This document shows, piece after piece, positions 42,477 to 51,276 of a stretch of 64,000 bases of DNA. Each line of letters begins with the position of its first letter. The first letter of the stretch is position 1. The DNA is from Nocardioides euryhalodurans (GTDB taxonomy: Bacteria > Actinomycetota > Actinomycetes > Propionibacteriales > Nocardioidaceae): assembly GCF_004564375.1 (NCBI RefSeq), contig NZ_CP038267.1:2234501-2298500 (forward strand). Direction: 5' to 3'. Under the pieces are notes generated by a model, which searched no databases, was not told the DNA's origin, and was given only the letters and a program-made list of their open reading frames with translations. The translations under genes were made by a program, and so were the position numbers.

Positions 42477-43031
42477 TCACCGGCGCGGTCGGGTCACCGG
42501 GTCGGGCGGGTCGTGGGGCTCGACGTCCACGTGGGCCTCGCTGCGGACCGCCTGCTTGATCTGCTCGAGGTTGTTGCGCAGCAGGTCGCTGACCAGCTCG
42601 TCGGTGCGGGGGTCCGCCAGCATCTCGACGACGACCCGCAGGGTGGTCTCGGTGACCTCGCCGACGATCGCGTCGTAGCCGGGCAGCTTGCCGATCAGGC
42701 GCACGTTGGGGTCCTGGCGCACCTTCTCGGCGATGAGCGCCTTGAGCTGGTCGTGGTTCTCGGTGATCGCCCGCGAGATGTTCTCGGTGTAGTGGCCGGT
42801 CCGCAGCACCGCCGCCACCTCGTCGAGCACCACGATCGTGAGCGGACGCTTGACCAGGGTGAAGACGCGCTCGGCCAGCTGCGAGGCCCACTCGACGACC
42901 GCCGGGCGACGCATGCCGAGCCGCACGAGCACGGCCCCCACGATGACGGCGAGCACCGAGAGCCCGAACGTCACGGCCAGCACCAGCAACAGCACCTGCA
43001 GGGTGCTCAGACTCTCCAGCCACTGCGACAT
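42477..43031 (-). CDS. Membrane-anchored protein, unknown
   Basis: A 184-residue protein with one N-terminal helix (TLQVLLLVLAVTFGLSVLAV, then IVGAVLVRLGM) and a long, mainly helical cytoplasmic domain: LAERVFTLVKRPLTIVVLDE, LIAEKVRQDPNVRLIGKLPG and VSDLLRNNLEQIKQAVRSE. No family recognised. The ATG at 43031 is used; an ATG at 43040 is possible and GTG codons lie further upstream. It is divergent from the TSUP gene with an AT-rich gap of 117 bp. Confidence 0.72.
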   Translation of the reverse strand: MSQWLESLSTLQVLLLVLAVTFGLSVLAVIVGAVLVRLGMRRPAVVEWASQLAERVFTLVKRPLTIVVLDEVAAVLRTGHYTENISRAITENHDQLKALIAEKVRQDPNVRLIGKLPGYDAIVGEVTETTLRVVVEMLADPRTDELVSDLLRNNLEQIKQAVRSEAHVDVEPHDPPDPVTRPRR

Positions 43032-43103
43032 GGGGACCATCCTGCCGGACACGCCGGATCCGGGGACTTGACCTGACTGGTCCACCATCCCCATAATTTT
43101 GAG

Positions 43104-43129
43104 TTGTTCAGTAGGAATAGCAGGAACAA
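43104..43129. promoter_or_regulatory. Inverted repeat upstream of the TSUP permease gene
   Basis: TTGTTC (43104-43109) and GAACAA (43124-43129) form a perfect 6-bp inverted repeat with a 14-base spacer, inside an AT-rich stretch (ATAATTTTGAG) unusual here. It ends 19 bp before the TSUP start, where a repressor or activator could act. No regulator is encoded next to it. Confidence 0.4.
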
Positions 43130-43148
43130 TCAAGAAACGGGTCATCAC

Positions 43149-44045
43149 ATGCGCAAGCTGCTCGTCCTCGGATTCGTGGGCCTCCTGGCCCAGCTCGTCG
43201 ACGGTTCACTCGGGATGGCGTACGGCGTCACGTCCTCCACCCTCCTGCTGGCCGTCGGGGTCGCCCCCGCCGCAGCCTCGGCAGCCGTCCACTTCTCCGA
43301 GATCGGCACCTCGCTGGTCTCCGGCTTCTCCCACCACAAGCTGGGCAACGTCGACTGGAAGACGGTGTCCACGCTCGCGCTGCCGGGCTTCGTCGGCGCC
43401 TTCGCCGGCGCGACGTTCCTCGCCAGCCTGCCGGCCGACACGGCCAAGCCCTGGGTCGCCGGGCTGCTGATGGCCCTCGGCCTCTACGTGATCTACCGGT
43501 TCCTCGTGCTCGGCGGACGCCGCCCGAAGTTCAAGGCCCGTCCCGGCGCGAAGTTCCTCGTCCCCATGGGCCTCGTCGGCGGCACGCTCGACTCCATCGG
43601 CGGCGGCGGCTGGGGACCGGTCGGCACCACCACGCTGCTGTCGTCGGGTCGCCTCGAGCCCCGCAAGGTCGTCGGCTCGATCGACACCTCCGAGTTCGTG
43701 GTCGCGGTCGGCGGCTCGCTGGGCTTCCTGTTCGCCCTGAGCAGCTCGGGCATCCCGTGGGACTACGCGCTGGCGCTGCTGGCCGGTGGTGTCATCGCCG
43801 CACCGATCGCCGCCTGGCTGGTCAAGCACCTCCCCGCCCGCGTCCTCGGTGTCGCGGCCGGTGGCCTCATCGTCCTCACCAACTCCAAGACCATCGCCGA
43901 GGCGCTCGGCGCCACCGGCGGCACAGTCGGCCTCATCGCGGCCGTCGTCGCGGTCATGTGGATCTCCGGCATCGTCTGGGCCGTGGCCCAGGAGCGGAAG
44001 GCCCGTGCCCTCGAGACCCGCGAGGAGGTGTACGCCGGGGCCTGA
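43149..44045 (+). CDS. TSUP-family (TauE/SafE-like) membrane permease
   Basis: A 298-residue permease of the TSUP group, usually moving sulfite, sulfonates or other sulfur-containing anions. The family halves show as LLVLGFVGLLAQLVDGSLGM with AYGVTSSTLLLAVGVAPAAA, and VPMGLVGGTLDSIGGGGWGP with VGTTTLLSSGRLEPRKVVGS. Both include the conserved Asp-Gly(-Ser)...GxGxG pattern. About eight helices. ATG start with an AT-rich promoter region and an inverted repeat upstream; a strong hairpin follows the gene, so it is probably monocistronic. A sulfur link is family knowledge, not shown by context. Confidence 0.88.
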   Translation: MRKLLVLGFVGLLAQLVDGSLGMAYGVTSSTLLLAVGVAPAAASAAVHFSEIGTSLVSGFSHHKLGNVDWKTVSTLALPGFVGAFAGATFLASLPADTAKPWVAGLLMALGLYVIYRFLVLGGRRPKFKARPGAKFLVPMGLVGGTLDSIGGGGWGPVGTTTLLSSGRLEPRKVVGSIDTSEFVVAVGGSLGFLFALSSSGIPWDYALALLAGGVIAAPIAAWLVKHLPARVLGVAAGGLIVLTNSKTIAEALGATGGTVGLIAAVVAVMWISGIVWAVAQERKARALETREEVYAGA

Positions 44046-44064
44046 CCCGTCTCCGGCGAACCGG

Positions 44065-44095
44065 GCGGCCGGTGGGATGCGCTCCCACCGGCCGC
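44065..44095 (+). terminator. Strong terminator hairpin after the TSUP gene
   Basis: GCGGCCGGTGGG (44065-44076) and CCCACCGGCCGC (44084-44095) form a perfect 12-bp GC-rich stem, extended to 13 by an A-T pair, leaving a 5-base loop. It starts 20 bp after the stop codon. No T-run follows, as is common for high-GC actinobacterial terminators. Confidence 0.75.
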
Positions 44096-44225
44096 TCGTC
44101 ACGTCCGGAGCACGTGGTCCGCGATGTGCCCGGAGCCACGTCGGGAGACGGAATCCCGGCGGCCGCGCGGCGTGTTGCCCTGAGGTCGTGCCCACCGCTT
44201 GAAGCCTCTCGGAAAGGTCCTCCCC

Positions 44226-45533
44226 GTGTCCCCCACCCCCCGCCGCGCCTTCCCCTTCTGGGCGCAGATCCTGCTCGGCCTCGTGGTCGGCGTCGTCCTC
44301 GGGCTCGTCGCCCGGACCTACGACGTCGCCGGGCTGACCACCTTCCTCGAGATCCTCGGCAGCACCTTCGTCACGCTGCTCCGGACCATCGTCGTCCCCC
44401 TGGTCTTCCTCGCCATCGTCGTGAGCGTCAGCCGGCTGCGCGAGGTCACCGACGCGATGCGGCTCGCTGGCCAGACCCTGCTGTGGTTCGCGATCACGGC
44501 CGCCATCGCGGTCTCGATCGGCATGGCCCTCGGCCTGCTCACCGACCCGGGTCTCCGTACCAACGTCGACGGCAGCAGTGCGGCCGCGCCGGACAGCACC
44601 GGCTCCTGGCTCGACTTCCTCACCGGCATCGTCCCGGCCAACATCCTGGGACTCAGCGGCTCGGTGGAGGAGGGCGCCGTCGTCCTCGACTTCAACGTCC
44701 TCCAGATCGTGGTGGTCGCGCTGCTGATCGGTGTGGCGGTGCTGCGGACCGGTGCGAAGGCGGAGCCCTTCCTCGCGTTCGCCGAGTCGTTCCTGGCCGT
44801 GGTGCAGACCGTGCTGTGGTGGATCATCCGGCTCTCGCCCCTGGGCACGCTCGGCCTGATCGGCTCGGCCGTGGCGACGTACGGCTGGGACCTGGTCTCC
44901 CCGCTCGCCGTCTTCACGCTCGACGTCTACATCGGCTGCGCGCTGGTGCTCTTCGTCGTCTACCCGGTGCTGCTGCGGCTCCACGGCCTGAGCCCGGCCA
45001 AGTTCTTCTCCGGCGCCTGGCCCGCCCTGCAGCTGGCGTTCGTGTCGCGCTCCTCGGTCGGCACGATGCCGGTCACCCAGTACGTCACCACCCGCAACCT
45101 CGGCGTCGCCCCCGAGTACGCCTCCTTCGCCGTCCCGCTCGGCGCGACCACCAAGATGGACGGCTGCGCGGCGGTCTACCCGGCCCTGGCCGCGATCTTC
45201 GTCGCGCAGTTCTTCGGCGTGGAGCTCGGACTGTCCGACTACCTGCTGATCGCGTTCGTCTCGGTGGTCGGCTCGGCGGCGACGGCCGGCCTCACCGGTG
45301 CCGTCGTCATGCTGACCCTGACGCTCAGCACCCTGGGCCTCCCCCTCGAGGGCGTCGGCCTGCTGCTCGCGGTCGACCCGATCCTCGACATGATGCGGAC
45401 GATGACCAACGTGGCCGGCCAGGCGCTGGTGCCGACGATCGTCGCCAAGCGGGAGGGCCTGCTCGACCAGGCGGCGTACGACGGCGACCGGGCGCTGGAC
45501 CCGATCGGGGAGGCGCAGCCGGCCGCGGCGTGA
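44226..45533 (+). CDS. Dicarboxylate/amino acid:cation symporter (DAACS)
   Basis: A 435-residue permease of the GltP/DctA family that takes up C4-dicarboxylates or acidic amino acids with Na+ or H+. Seen: FVTLLRTIVVPLVFLAIVVS (helix 2-3 region), FVSRSSVGTMPVTQYV in place of the usual Ser-rich re-entrant loop, VPLGATTKMDGCAAVYPALA (the conserved NMDG-type motif reads KMDG here), and LAVDPILDMMRTMTNVAGQA. The GTG at 44226 is chosen for GGAAAGG six bases upstream. It is preceded by the TSUP terminator, so it has its own promoter. Confidence 0.93.
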   Translation: MSPTPRRAFPFWAQILLGLVVGVVLGLVARTYDVAGLTTFLEILGSTFVTLLRTIVVPLVFLAIVVSVSRLREVTDAMRLAGQTLLWFAITAAIAVSIGMALGLLTDPGLRTNVDGSSAAAPDSTGSWLDFLTGIVPANILGLSGSVEEGAVVLDFNVLQIVVVALLIGVAVLRTGAKAEPFLAFAESFLAVVQTVLWWIIRLSPLGTLGLIGSAVATYGWDLVSPLAVFTLDVYIGCALVLFVVYPVLLRLHGLSPAKFFSGAWPALQLAFVSRSSVGTMPVTQYVTTRNLGVAPEYASFAVPLGATTKMDGCAAVYPALAAIFVAQFFGVELGLSDYLLIAFVSVVGSAATAGLTGAVVMLTLTLSTLGLPLEGVGLLLAVDPILDMMRTMTNVAGQALVPTIVAKREGLLDQAAYDGDRALDPIGEAQPAAA

Positions 45534-45553
45534 CCACCGGGCACAATCGGACG

Positions 45554-45904
45554 ATGCCCGAGCCGACCCAGCCCCGTCGGGCCCGTCACCTGATGGACCC
45601 GACCGCGCCACGGCCGCCGCGCGACCCCGAGGCCGACGCCCGGCTGGCGCGGGTCCAGCAGTGGGTGATGTCCGTCCTCGCCGTCACGACGATCCTGCAC
45701 CTGTGCGTCGGCCTGGTGATCGCCGCGTTCTTCCTCGACGGGCAGGACACGGTGGGCCGGGTCGGCCTGTGCGTGATCGCCGGCGCCTTCGGCGTGATGG
45801 GCGTCGCGATCGGGCTGGCCATCCACCGGCGGCCCGTGCTGACGCCGTGGCTGCTCGTCGGCACGGTCCCGGGCGTCGTCGGCGTGTGGCTGGTCCTGGG
45901 CTGA
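45554..45904 (+). CDS. Small membrane protein, unknown
   Basis: A 116-residue product: a Pro/Arg-rich cytoplasmic N-terminus (about 1-35) and three closely spaced hydrophobic helices (VMSVLAVTTILHLCVGLVIA; VGLCVIAGAFGVMGVAIGLA; LLVGTVPGVVGVWLVLG). ATG at 45554, 20 bp after the DAACS stop, so it may share that transcript. No family recognised. Confidence 0.65.
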   Translation: MPEPTQPRRARHLMDPTAPRPPRDPEADARLARVQQWVMSVLAVTTILHLCVGLVIAAFFLDGQDTVGRVGLCVIAGAFGVMGVAIGLAIHRRPVLTPWLLVGTVPGVVGVWLVLG

Positions 45905-45910
45905 GCGCCG

Positions 45911-46330
45911 TCAGGACTCCGGCGGGTGGTCCGGGACCACCAGCCCGTCCGGGTCGGAACGCGGCGGGAGCGCGGCGAGCGCGCTCTGGACGAGGGCAAC
46001 CCGTGCGCGCACCACGACGCTGCGTCGCAGCCGGCCCGACACCCCTTCCCCCAGCTGGCCCTCGACCGCCTCGCGGACCTGGGTGTCGGTGAACGTCGGA
46101 GCGGTTCCGGGCTCCACGTCCACGTCGGGCAGCGCCACCAGCACGGGCAGCAGCTGGTCGCCGATCCCGTCGAGCAGCTGGAAGCGCTCGTAGCCCGACA
46201 TCGCGGCCCAGGTCTCGTCGACGTCGAGACGCCCCCGGCGTACGTCCTTCCGGGCGGCGACCAGCACCTTGGCGGCGCCGGTGAGGGCGACAGTCAGCTC
46301 GTTCTCGGTGAAGCGCACGGGCACCAGCAT
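45911..46330 (-). CDS. Hypothetical soluble protein
   Basis: A 139-residue acidic protein beginning MLVPVRFTENELTVALTGAA, then KVLVAARKDVRRGRLDVDET, followed by helical stretches (YERFQLLDGIGDQLLPVLVA; DTQVREAVEGQLGEGVSGRL). No signal or membrane helix and no motif I know. The ATG at 46330 lies 47 bp from the divergent serine hydrolase gene. The frame is open further upstream but the translation there is low-complexity and probably not coding. Confidence 0.65.
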   Translation of the reverse strand: MLVPVRFTENELTVALTGAAKVLVAARKDVRRGRLDVDETWAAMSGYERFQLLDGIGDQLLPVLVALPDVDVEPGTAPTFTDTQVREAVEGQLGEGVSGRLRRSVVVRARVALVQSALAALPPRSDPDGLVVPDHPPES

Positions 46331-46377
46331 GCCCTCACCACCGGACGTCGCGGCGGCATGGTCGTAGCCTTCGCTCC

Positions 46378-47700
46378 GTGCGCATCGTGCGGCGGCTCCT
46401 GCTGGGCCTCTTCCTGTTCCTCCTCGTCGCCCTGGTGGCCGGCTACTGGTGGCAGCGCCCGCTGCTCCTGACCGGCACCGGGTACGCCGCCCACAACGCG
46501 TGCGCGCTGGAGACCATCGCGGGCCGCGACGACCCCGAGGACGACCTCCCGCCCAACCCGCTGGTGCCGGTGCTGCGGACGGCGACCACGGACGACGGCG
46601 CGGTGCAGGGCTCGATCCTGGGCCTGCTCGCCCGGCAGCGCGCGTTCGCCACGGACGGCTTCGGCTGCACCCTGGCCGACGAGGCCCCCGAGCTGCCCGA
46701 CCCCCTGGCGGTGACGACGACCAACCCGTACGCGGACGTGCCGGAGCCCACACCCGCCCCCGACACCGAGGCCGCGGTGGCGCGCGCCTTCGGCGACGAC
46801 CTCGACGCCGGGGCGCGCGAGGAGCTGGGGACCCGCGCGGTGCTGGTCATGCAGGACGGCGAGCTGGTGGCCGAGCGCTACGCCGAGGGGTTCGACGCCA
46901 CGACGCCGCAGCTGGGCTGGTCGATGAGCAAGAGCGTGACCAGCCTGGTCGTCGGCCGCCTGGTCGCGGAGGGCGAGGTGAGCCTCGACGACGACGACCT
47001 GCGACCGGAGTGGCGCGGCGACGAGCGCTCCACGATCACGGTGCGCGACCTGCTGTCGATGACCAGCGGGCTGGCGTGGGACGAGACCTACGACCTCGGG
47101 ACGCCGATCACGCGGATGCTCTACCTCGAGCCCGACATGGGTGACTACGTCGCGAGCCAGGAGCTGGCCCACCAGCCCGGGACCCACCTGCAGTACTCCT
47201 CCGGGAGCACCACCCTCCTCTGCGACATCCTCGGCGAACGGACCGGTCTGGGCGCCAACCTGCCCCGCGAGACCGTCTTCGCCCCGCTCGGCATGTCCAG
47301 CGCGGTGCTCGAGCCGGACGCGTCGGGCACCCCGGTCTGCTCCTCCTACCTGTGGGCGACCCCGCGTGACTGGGCGGCGATCGGTCAGCTCGCGCTGCAG
47401 GACGGCGAGTGGGAGGGTGAGGAGCTGCTGCCGGAGGGCTGGATGGCGGAGACGACCACCGCGGTCGACGCGGGTGGCGAGCGGGAGGGGTACGCCGCCG
47501 GCTGGTGGGCCAACGAGCTCCCGGACGGCACGCTGGTCGAGCCGACCCTGCCTGCCGACGCCTACTTCGCGGAGGGCCACGACGGCCAGTGGATCGTGGT
47601 CGTGCCGTCCGAGGACCTGGTCGTCGTACGGCTGGGGTTCACGCCGGTGGCCGAGGACGACCGGGTGGTGCAGCTCGCCGCAGACCTCATCGGCGGCTGA
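46378..47700 (+). CDS. Serine hydrolase, beta-lactamase (class C/PBP-like) family
   Basis: A 440-residue protein with an N-terminal membrane anchor (LLLGLFLFLLVALVAGYWW) and an outer beta-lactamase-fold domain (about 130-440). Active-site landmarks: SMSK (nucleophile Ser and Lys) in LGWSMSKSVTSLV, YSS in LQYSSGSTTLLCD, and HDGQ near the C-terminus in place of the KTG/HxG box. Members include D,D-peptidases, esterases and amidases; which one this is cannot be read. The GTG at 46378 begins the anchor directly. The gene is convergent with the SGNH esterase gene, 21 bp apart. Confidence 0.9.
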   Translation: MRIVRRLLLGLFLFLLVALVAGYWWQRPLLLTGTGYAAHNACALETIAGRDDPEDDLPPNPLVPVLRTATTDDGAVQGSILGLLARQRAFATDGFGCTLADEAPELPDPLAVTTTNPYADVPEPTPAPDTEAAVARAFGDDLDAGAREELGTRAVLVMQDGELVAERYAEGFDATTPQLGWSMSKSVTSLVVGRLVAEGEVSLDDDDLRPEWRGDERSTITVRDLLSMTSGLAWDETYDLGTPITRMLYLEPDMGDYVASQELAHQPGTHLQYSSGSTTLLCDILGERTGLGANLPRETVFAPLGMSSAVLEPDASGTPVCSSYLWATPRDWAAIGQLALQDGEWEGEELLPEGWMAETTTAVDAGGEREGYAAGWWANELPDGTLVEPTLPADAYFAEGHDGQWIVVVPSEDLVVVRLGFTPVAEDDRVVQLAADLIGG

Positions 47701-47721
47701 GCTCCGCGGCCGGCCGGCGGA

Positions 47722-48585
47722 TCAGCGGCCGATCACCCGCAGTGCCCGCCGGGCCATCCGCCGCTCGCCGAGCGCGTTGGGGTGGACGATCACCGGGTTG
47801 GTGCTGGTGACGACCGGCTCGACCCACCGCACGCCGAGGTCCTGGCAGGCGTCGTGCCCGTCGGACACCCCGCTCAGGTCGACGTACGTCGAGCCGGTCC
47901 GTGCGGCTGCGCGCTCGACGGCGAGGTTGAGGACCCGCTGGAGGTTGCGGAGGTACGGCACGTCGCCCTCGGCGATCGGCAGCCTGGTGAAGCAGCCGCC
48001 CTCGGTCGGCACGATCCAGGGATAGCCGAGGATCGCGACCTGCGCCCGCGGCGCGTTCCGGTGCACGGCACGGAGTGCCCGCACGAGCGCCGGGGCGGTC
48101 TTGTTCCGGATCGTCCGGACGAACGACTGCCCGTACTGCTCCCGGCAGGGGCTTCCGGTCCCGGCAGTGGAGAGGCCGGCGGTGCCGCACTTGGCGATGG
48201 CGCCGATGAAGACGCCGTTGTCGTTGCCGCCGATGGTCATGGTGACCAGCTCGGTCCGGCGCCCGAGTGCGTCGAGCTGCGGGGCGACGCCGGGGTACTG
48301 CTCCTGCCGGTAGTCAGCGGTCTCGGCCGCACCACAGGTGACGTCGGTCAGCCGGGCGCCGAGCTGCTCGGCGATCACGTGGGGGTAGTTGCGCGTGGAG
48401 CGCAGGCACTGCGGCGGTGCGGTCGGGTCCAGGGGCAGCACACCGGAGGCGGCGCTGTAGGAGTCGCCCATCGCCACGTAGCGCAGCGGGCGCTCCTGCG
48501 GGGCCACCTCGCCGCCGGCGACCGGGCTTGCGGCGGTGACGAGCAGGGCGGCGAGGACGACGGCGAGCGGGGCGCGGCGCGGCAT
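47722..48585 (-). CDS. Secreted SGNH/GDSL-family esterase
   Basis: A 287-residue exported hydrolase. The signal peptide (PLAVVLAALLVTAASPVAGG) ends near residue 25. SGNH blocks: AMGDSYSAASG (catalytic Ser), the conserved Gly in VTCGAAETADY, TIGGNDNGVF (Asn), and IVHPNALGERRM (catalytic His). Six Cys residues suggest three disulfides as in Streptomyces SGNH lipases. The ATG at 48585 has GGAG about six bases upstream; the open frame further upstream is not signal-like. Substrate probably short-chain lipid or carbohydrate esters; not shown. Confidence 0.9.
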   Translation of the reverse strand: MPRRAPLAVVLAALLVTAASPVAGGEVAPQERPLRYVAMGDSYSAASGVLPLDPTAPPQCLRSTRNYPHVIAEQLGARLTDVTCGAAETADYRQEQYPGVAPQLDALGRRTELVTMTIGGNDNGVFIGAIAKCGTAGLSTAGTGSPCREQYGQSFVRTIRNKTAPALVRALRAVHRNAPRAQVAILGYPWIVPTEGGCFTRLPIAEGDVPYLRNLQRVLNLAVERAAARTGSTYVDLSGVSDGHDACQDLGVRWVEPVVTSTNPVIVHPNALGERRMARRALRVIGR

Positions 48586-48660
48586 GGGGGCTCCGGGGGT
48601 CGAGGTGGCGTACGCCCCTCTCAACGTCGCGACGGGCGCGGAGTCACGCCGGCGCCGACC

Positions 48661-49041
48661 TCACAGGACCGCACCGACCACCGCGCCCAGGCTCACCAGG
48701 GGAAGGAGACCCTGGACGAGCGCGGCACGCGCCTTCGACCGGTCGGAGGTCACGAGCACCAGGGCGGCCGCGAGCATCGAGCCGGTCCCTGCGACCAGCA
48801 GCGCGAGCCCGACGGCCTCGTCGATCCCGAGCGACACGATCCCCGCGGCCGTGACGACGGCGAGGAAGAGGTTGTAGAAGCCCTGGTTGTAGGCCAGTGA
48901 CCGCGTGGTCCTCGCCTCCGCCTCGGTGACCCCGAAGGTCCGCCGCGTCGCGGGCGCCTCCCAGGCGAGGGACTCGAGGTAGAAGATGTAGACGTGCACG
49001 AGCGCGGCCAAGGCCGCGAAGGTGGCGGCGACGATCTGCAT
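48661..49041 (-). CDS. DUF1304-family membrane protein
   Basis: A 126-residue protein with four helices: VAATFAALAALVHVYIFYLE, the conserved loop ARTTRSLAYNQGFYNLFLAV (NQGxYN is the DUF1304 hallmark), VGLALLVAGTGSMLAAALVL, and LLPLVSLGAVVGAVL. Function of the family is unknown. ATG at 49041. It lies about 75 bp upstream of the esterase gene on the same strand; a shared transcript is possible. Confidence 0.88.
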   Translation of the reverse strand: MQIVAATFAALAALVHVYIFYLESLAWEAPATRRTFGVTEAEARTTRSLAYNQGFYNLFLAVVTAAGIVSLGIDEAVGLALLVAGTGSMLAAALVLVTSDRSKARAALVQGLLPLVSLGAVVGAVL

Positions 49042-49093
49042 GGTCGAGGCTAGCGCGGCATCCAGGGTCGACGTCGGGCTGAACCTGGTTCGC

Positions 49094-50308
49094 TCAGGCC
49101 ACCGCCCACGACACCCGGAGCGCGATCACTGGATTGAGCCGCGGGGTCGACGCGCCTGCGCCCTCATACAGGAAGGCCACGCTTCCCCCGACGTAGTCAG
49201 CCGTCCACGTCCCCCGAACCTGCAGCCCGTTGAACATCGACGTGGCGGCACCGGCCCCGAGCTGCGCATCCGCGCTACCGGACATGCCACGGGCTGCTCC
49301 CGTGACATCGGTGAGCGAGTACCGCAGCCCTCCGAGTGGCTGCCGCGCACGAACGGCCCCCGCGGCCTGCGGCGCGGTCTGCGACGCGTTGACCGTGGAC
49401 GTGATGACAGCTCCCGCTGGGACCCCCGCCACCTGACGGGTGTCGGCGGTGAAGCTCGTCGGGTGCCCCGGCCGCCCCTCTCCGACCCCGACGAACGGAA
49501 CGGTGATCACACCCGTGGTGGGCCCCGCGCCCCCACCTCCACTTCCTACAGTGACCGTGTTGTGCCCCACCCTTCTCGGTCCGAGCAGGATGCGCAGCGG
49601 ATCGCTCAGCCGGGGCGCTGGACAGTACGGGTTGAACGACTCGTGCCGGACCTCGATCTCGAAAGTCTCAGCCTGCACCCAGACCCCGAGCGCCGGCGCC
49701 GGGAGCGCCACCTGCGCCCACCACAGGCTCAGGTCCCGCTTCACGAAGCCAGGCTCCAACGGTGTGTGGTCGACCCAGGGCGGATCGGGTCGGCGGGCCG
49801 GCAGCGGGACCTCGAGGTTGGGCTGCCCGTCCATGAGGCGCCTCACCGTGAATCGCAGGTCCCCCGGCCACGGAGCAACGAGACGAAAGCTCACAGCCGT
49901 CGTCGGCAGCGCGTAGTAGGCGCCCGAAGGCCCCGGGGTGTTCTTGAAGCGCCCGAACTGGTCCATTCGTGGCATCCGCGGACCTGGGAGCCAGGCTGCG
50001 TTCTGGGGCGGCTTCTGCTCTCCCCCACCAGGCGGCTGCGGAAGGTTGGCGAGGTTGTTCTGGGCGTTCGGGACACCGTCTGGGACGGTGGTGAGGTACG
50101 TGGTCCCGCCGCTCGTCCTGGTCACGACGCTCACGCGATCGCCGACCGGCTCCTCGACGAAGAAGTCCCACTGCTGCGTGGGCTCCTCGATCAGGGCGAC
50201 CACGTCCTTCACCGGCAGGAGCCAGCGTCCGTCTCCCCACCCGCTCGGTCCGCCGACGAGCTCGAGACGCCCGCCGGACTGTACGACTGAATCGATCCGC
50301 ACACACAT
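49094..50308 (-). CDS. DUF3892-like N-terminal domain protein, unknown
   Basis: A 404-residue protein with no signal peptide. Residues 1-90 (MCVRIDSVVQSGGRLELVGG; VVALIEEPTQQWDFFVEEPV; YLTTVPDGVPNAQNNLANLP) look like a DUF3892 domain. A Pro/Gly-rich linker with PQPPGGGEQKPP follows. The rest (about 130-404) is beta-rich with GHNTVTVGSGGGGAGPTTGV and ends ALRVSWAVA; I cannot name it. The ATG at 50308 has GGAGG about five bases upstream. Last gene of a three-gene minus-strand set with an unknown protein (26 bp upstream) and a LuxR regulator. Confidence 0.7.
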   Translation of the reverse strand: MCVRIDSVVQSGGRLELVGGPSGWGDGRWLLPVKDVVALIEEPTQQWDFFVEEPVGDRVSVVTRTSGGTTYLTTVPDGVPNAQNNLANLPQPPGGGEQKPPQNAAWLPGPRMPRMDQFGRFKNTPGPSGAYYALPTTAVSFRLVAPWPGDLRFTVRRLMDGQPNLEVPLPARRPDPPWVDHTPLEPGFVKRDLSLWWAQVALPAPALGVWVQAETFEIEVRHESFNPYCPAPRLSDPLRILLGPRRVGHNTVTVGSGGGGAGPTTGVITVPFVGVGEGRPGHPTSFTADTRQVAGVPAGAVITSTVNASQTAPQAAGAVRARQPLGGLRYSLTDVTGAARGMSGSADAQLGAGAATSMFNGLQVRGTWTADYVGGSVAFLYEGAGASTPRLNPVIALRVSWAVA

Positions 50309-50334
50309 GTTGTCCTCCGCCTCACCGATGCCGG

Positions 50335-51189
50335 TCAGCCGCGACGCCACCGGTAGTCGACCGACGTTCCGCCGAAAGCCGCCCAGTACTGGTCGCTGCG
50401 GAAGTGACCCACGTCGTGCCAGATGCCGAGGAACCCGGGCTTGCGGAACAGCACCGTGTCCTCCCCGTCGTCTCCCGATGCAGCGCCGAGCGTCATCCAG
50501 CGCGTGCTCGCGCTGCGTCCCGGCTGGAACACAGATCGCACGGAGCCACTGCACACGTTCTCCGCGCGGATCTCCTTGGCCCAGTCCGTGTCGTTCGACA
50601 GCCCGACGAGCGAGTCGGACTTGGGGAGGAAGGACCCAGCGGGGTCCGTGGGGCGACGGGGGAGGACGACCATGCGAGCCGCGTTCCAGCCATGTTGGTC
50701 GAGGTAGATCGCCACCACCCACGCATCGGGTGGCAGCCCCGGTGGACGTGGGCCGCTCGGCAGACGCCAACCGCCGCCCTGCCACCAGGGCACCGGATCA
50801 ATCGTGATGACGTCGCCCGGGATCCTCGTGGCGCACACCCGCACACCGTCGGCTGCCCGGTCGCTGCCGGTGGTGGCCGCCACGGCGACGCGCACAGCCC
50901 GCGTCGCTTCGTCGATCTCGGTCGACGAGGTGGTCAGCCCATCCATCGTGACCTCAAGCTGCCGGCGACCCCCAGACCCGTGCATCGACTCCGGCTGCGA
51001 TCTCCGCTCGTCGGCCGCGACCTGCCTCTCCGTGACCCCGGTCGCCTCGACACGCGCTCCTGCGTACTCCTGGACCCTGCGCCTGATCTCTGCGGCGTCC
51101 TCGGCGTCCAGCCCGTCAACGCGAACCGAGATCGCCGTCGTCTGCGGTCCGGGGAGCAACACATGGTCCACGACGCGCTCTTGCCTCAC
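50335..51189 (-). CDS. Unknown protein in LuxR/DUF3892 cassette
   Basis: A 284-residue soluble protein. N-terminal region: VRVDGLDAEDAAEIRRRVQE and VTERQVAADERRS. Middle: TIDPVPWWQGGGWRLP, then AWVVAIYLDQHGWNAARMVV. C-terminal Trp/His-rich segment: GFLGIWHDVGHFRSDQYWAA. No family recognised. The GTG at 51189 is chosen for GGGAGG five bases upstream; a GTG at 51213 has a poorer spacing. The next gene starts 26 bp downstream, so the pair is probably co-translated. Confidence 0.65.
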   Translation of the reverse strand: MRQERVVDHVLLPGPQTTAISVRVDGLDAEDAAEIRRRVQEYAGARVEATGVTERQVAADERRSQPESMHGSGGRRQLEVTMDGLTTSSTEIDEATRAVRVAVAATTGSDRAADGVRVCATRIPGDVITIDPVPWWQGGGWRLPSGPRPPGLPPDAWVVAIYLDQHGWNAARMVVLPRRPTDPAGSFLPKSDSLVGLSNDTDWAKEIRAENVCSGSVRSVFQPGRSASTRWMTLGAASGDDGEDTVLFRKPGFLGIWHDVGHFRSDQYWAAFGGTSVDYRWRRG

Positions 51190-51276
51190 AGCAGCCTCCC
51201 GGGCTCGGGGCACACCCTCTCCGTGCCTCCCTGCTCGGAGGATCCGCCCAACCCAGCGCCCGGACCATACGGAGAT

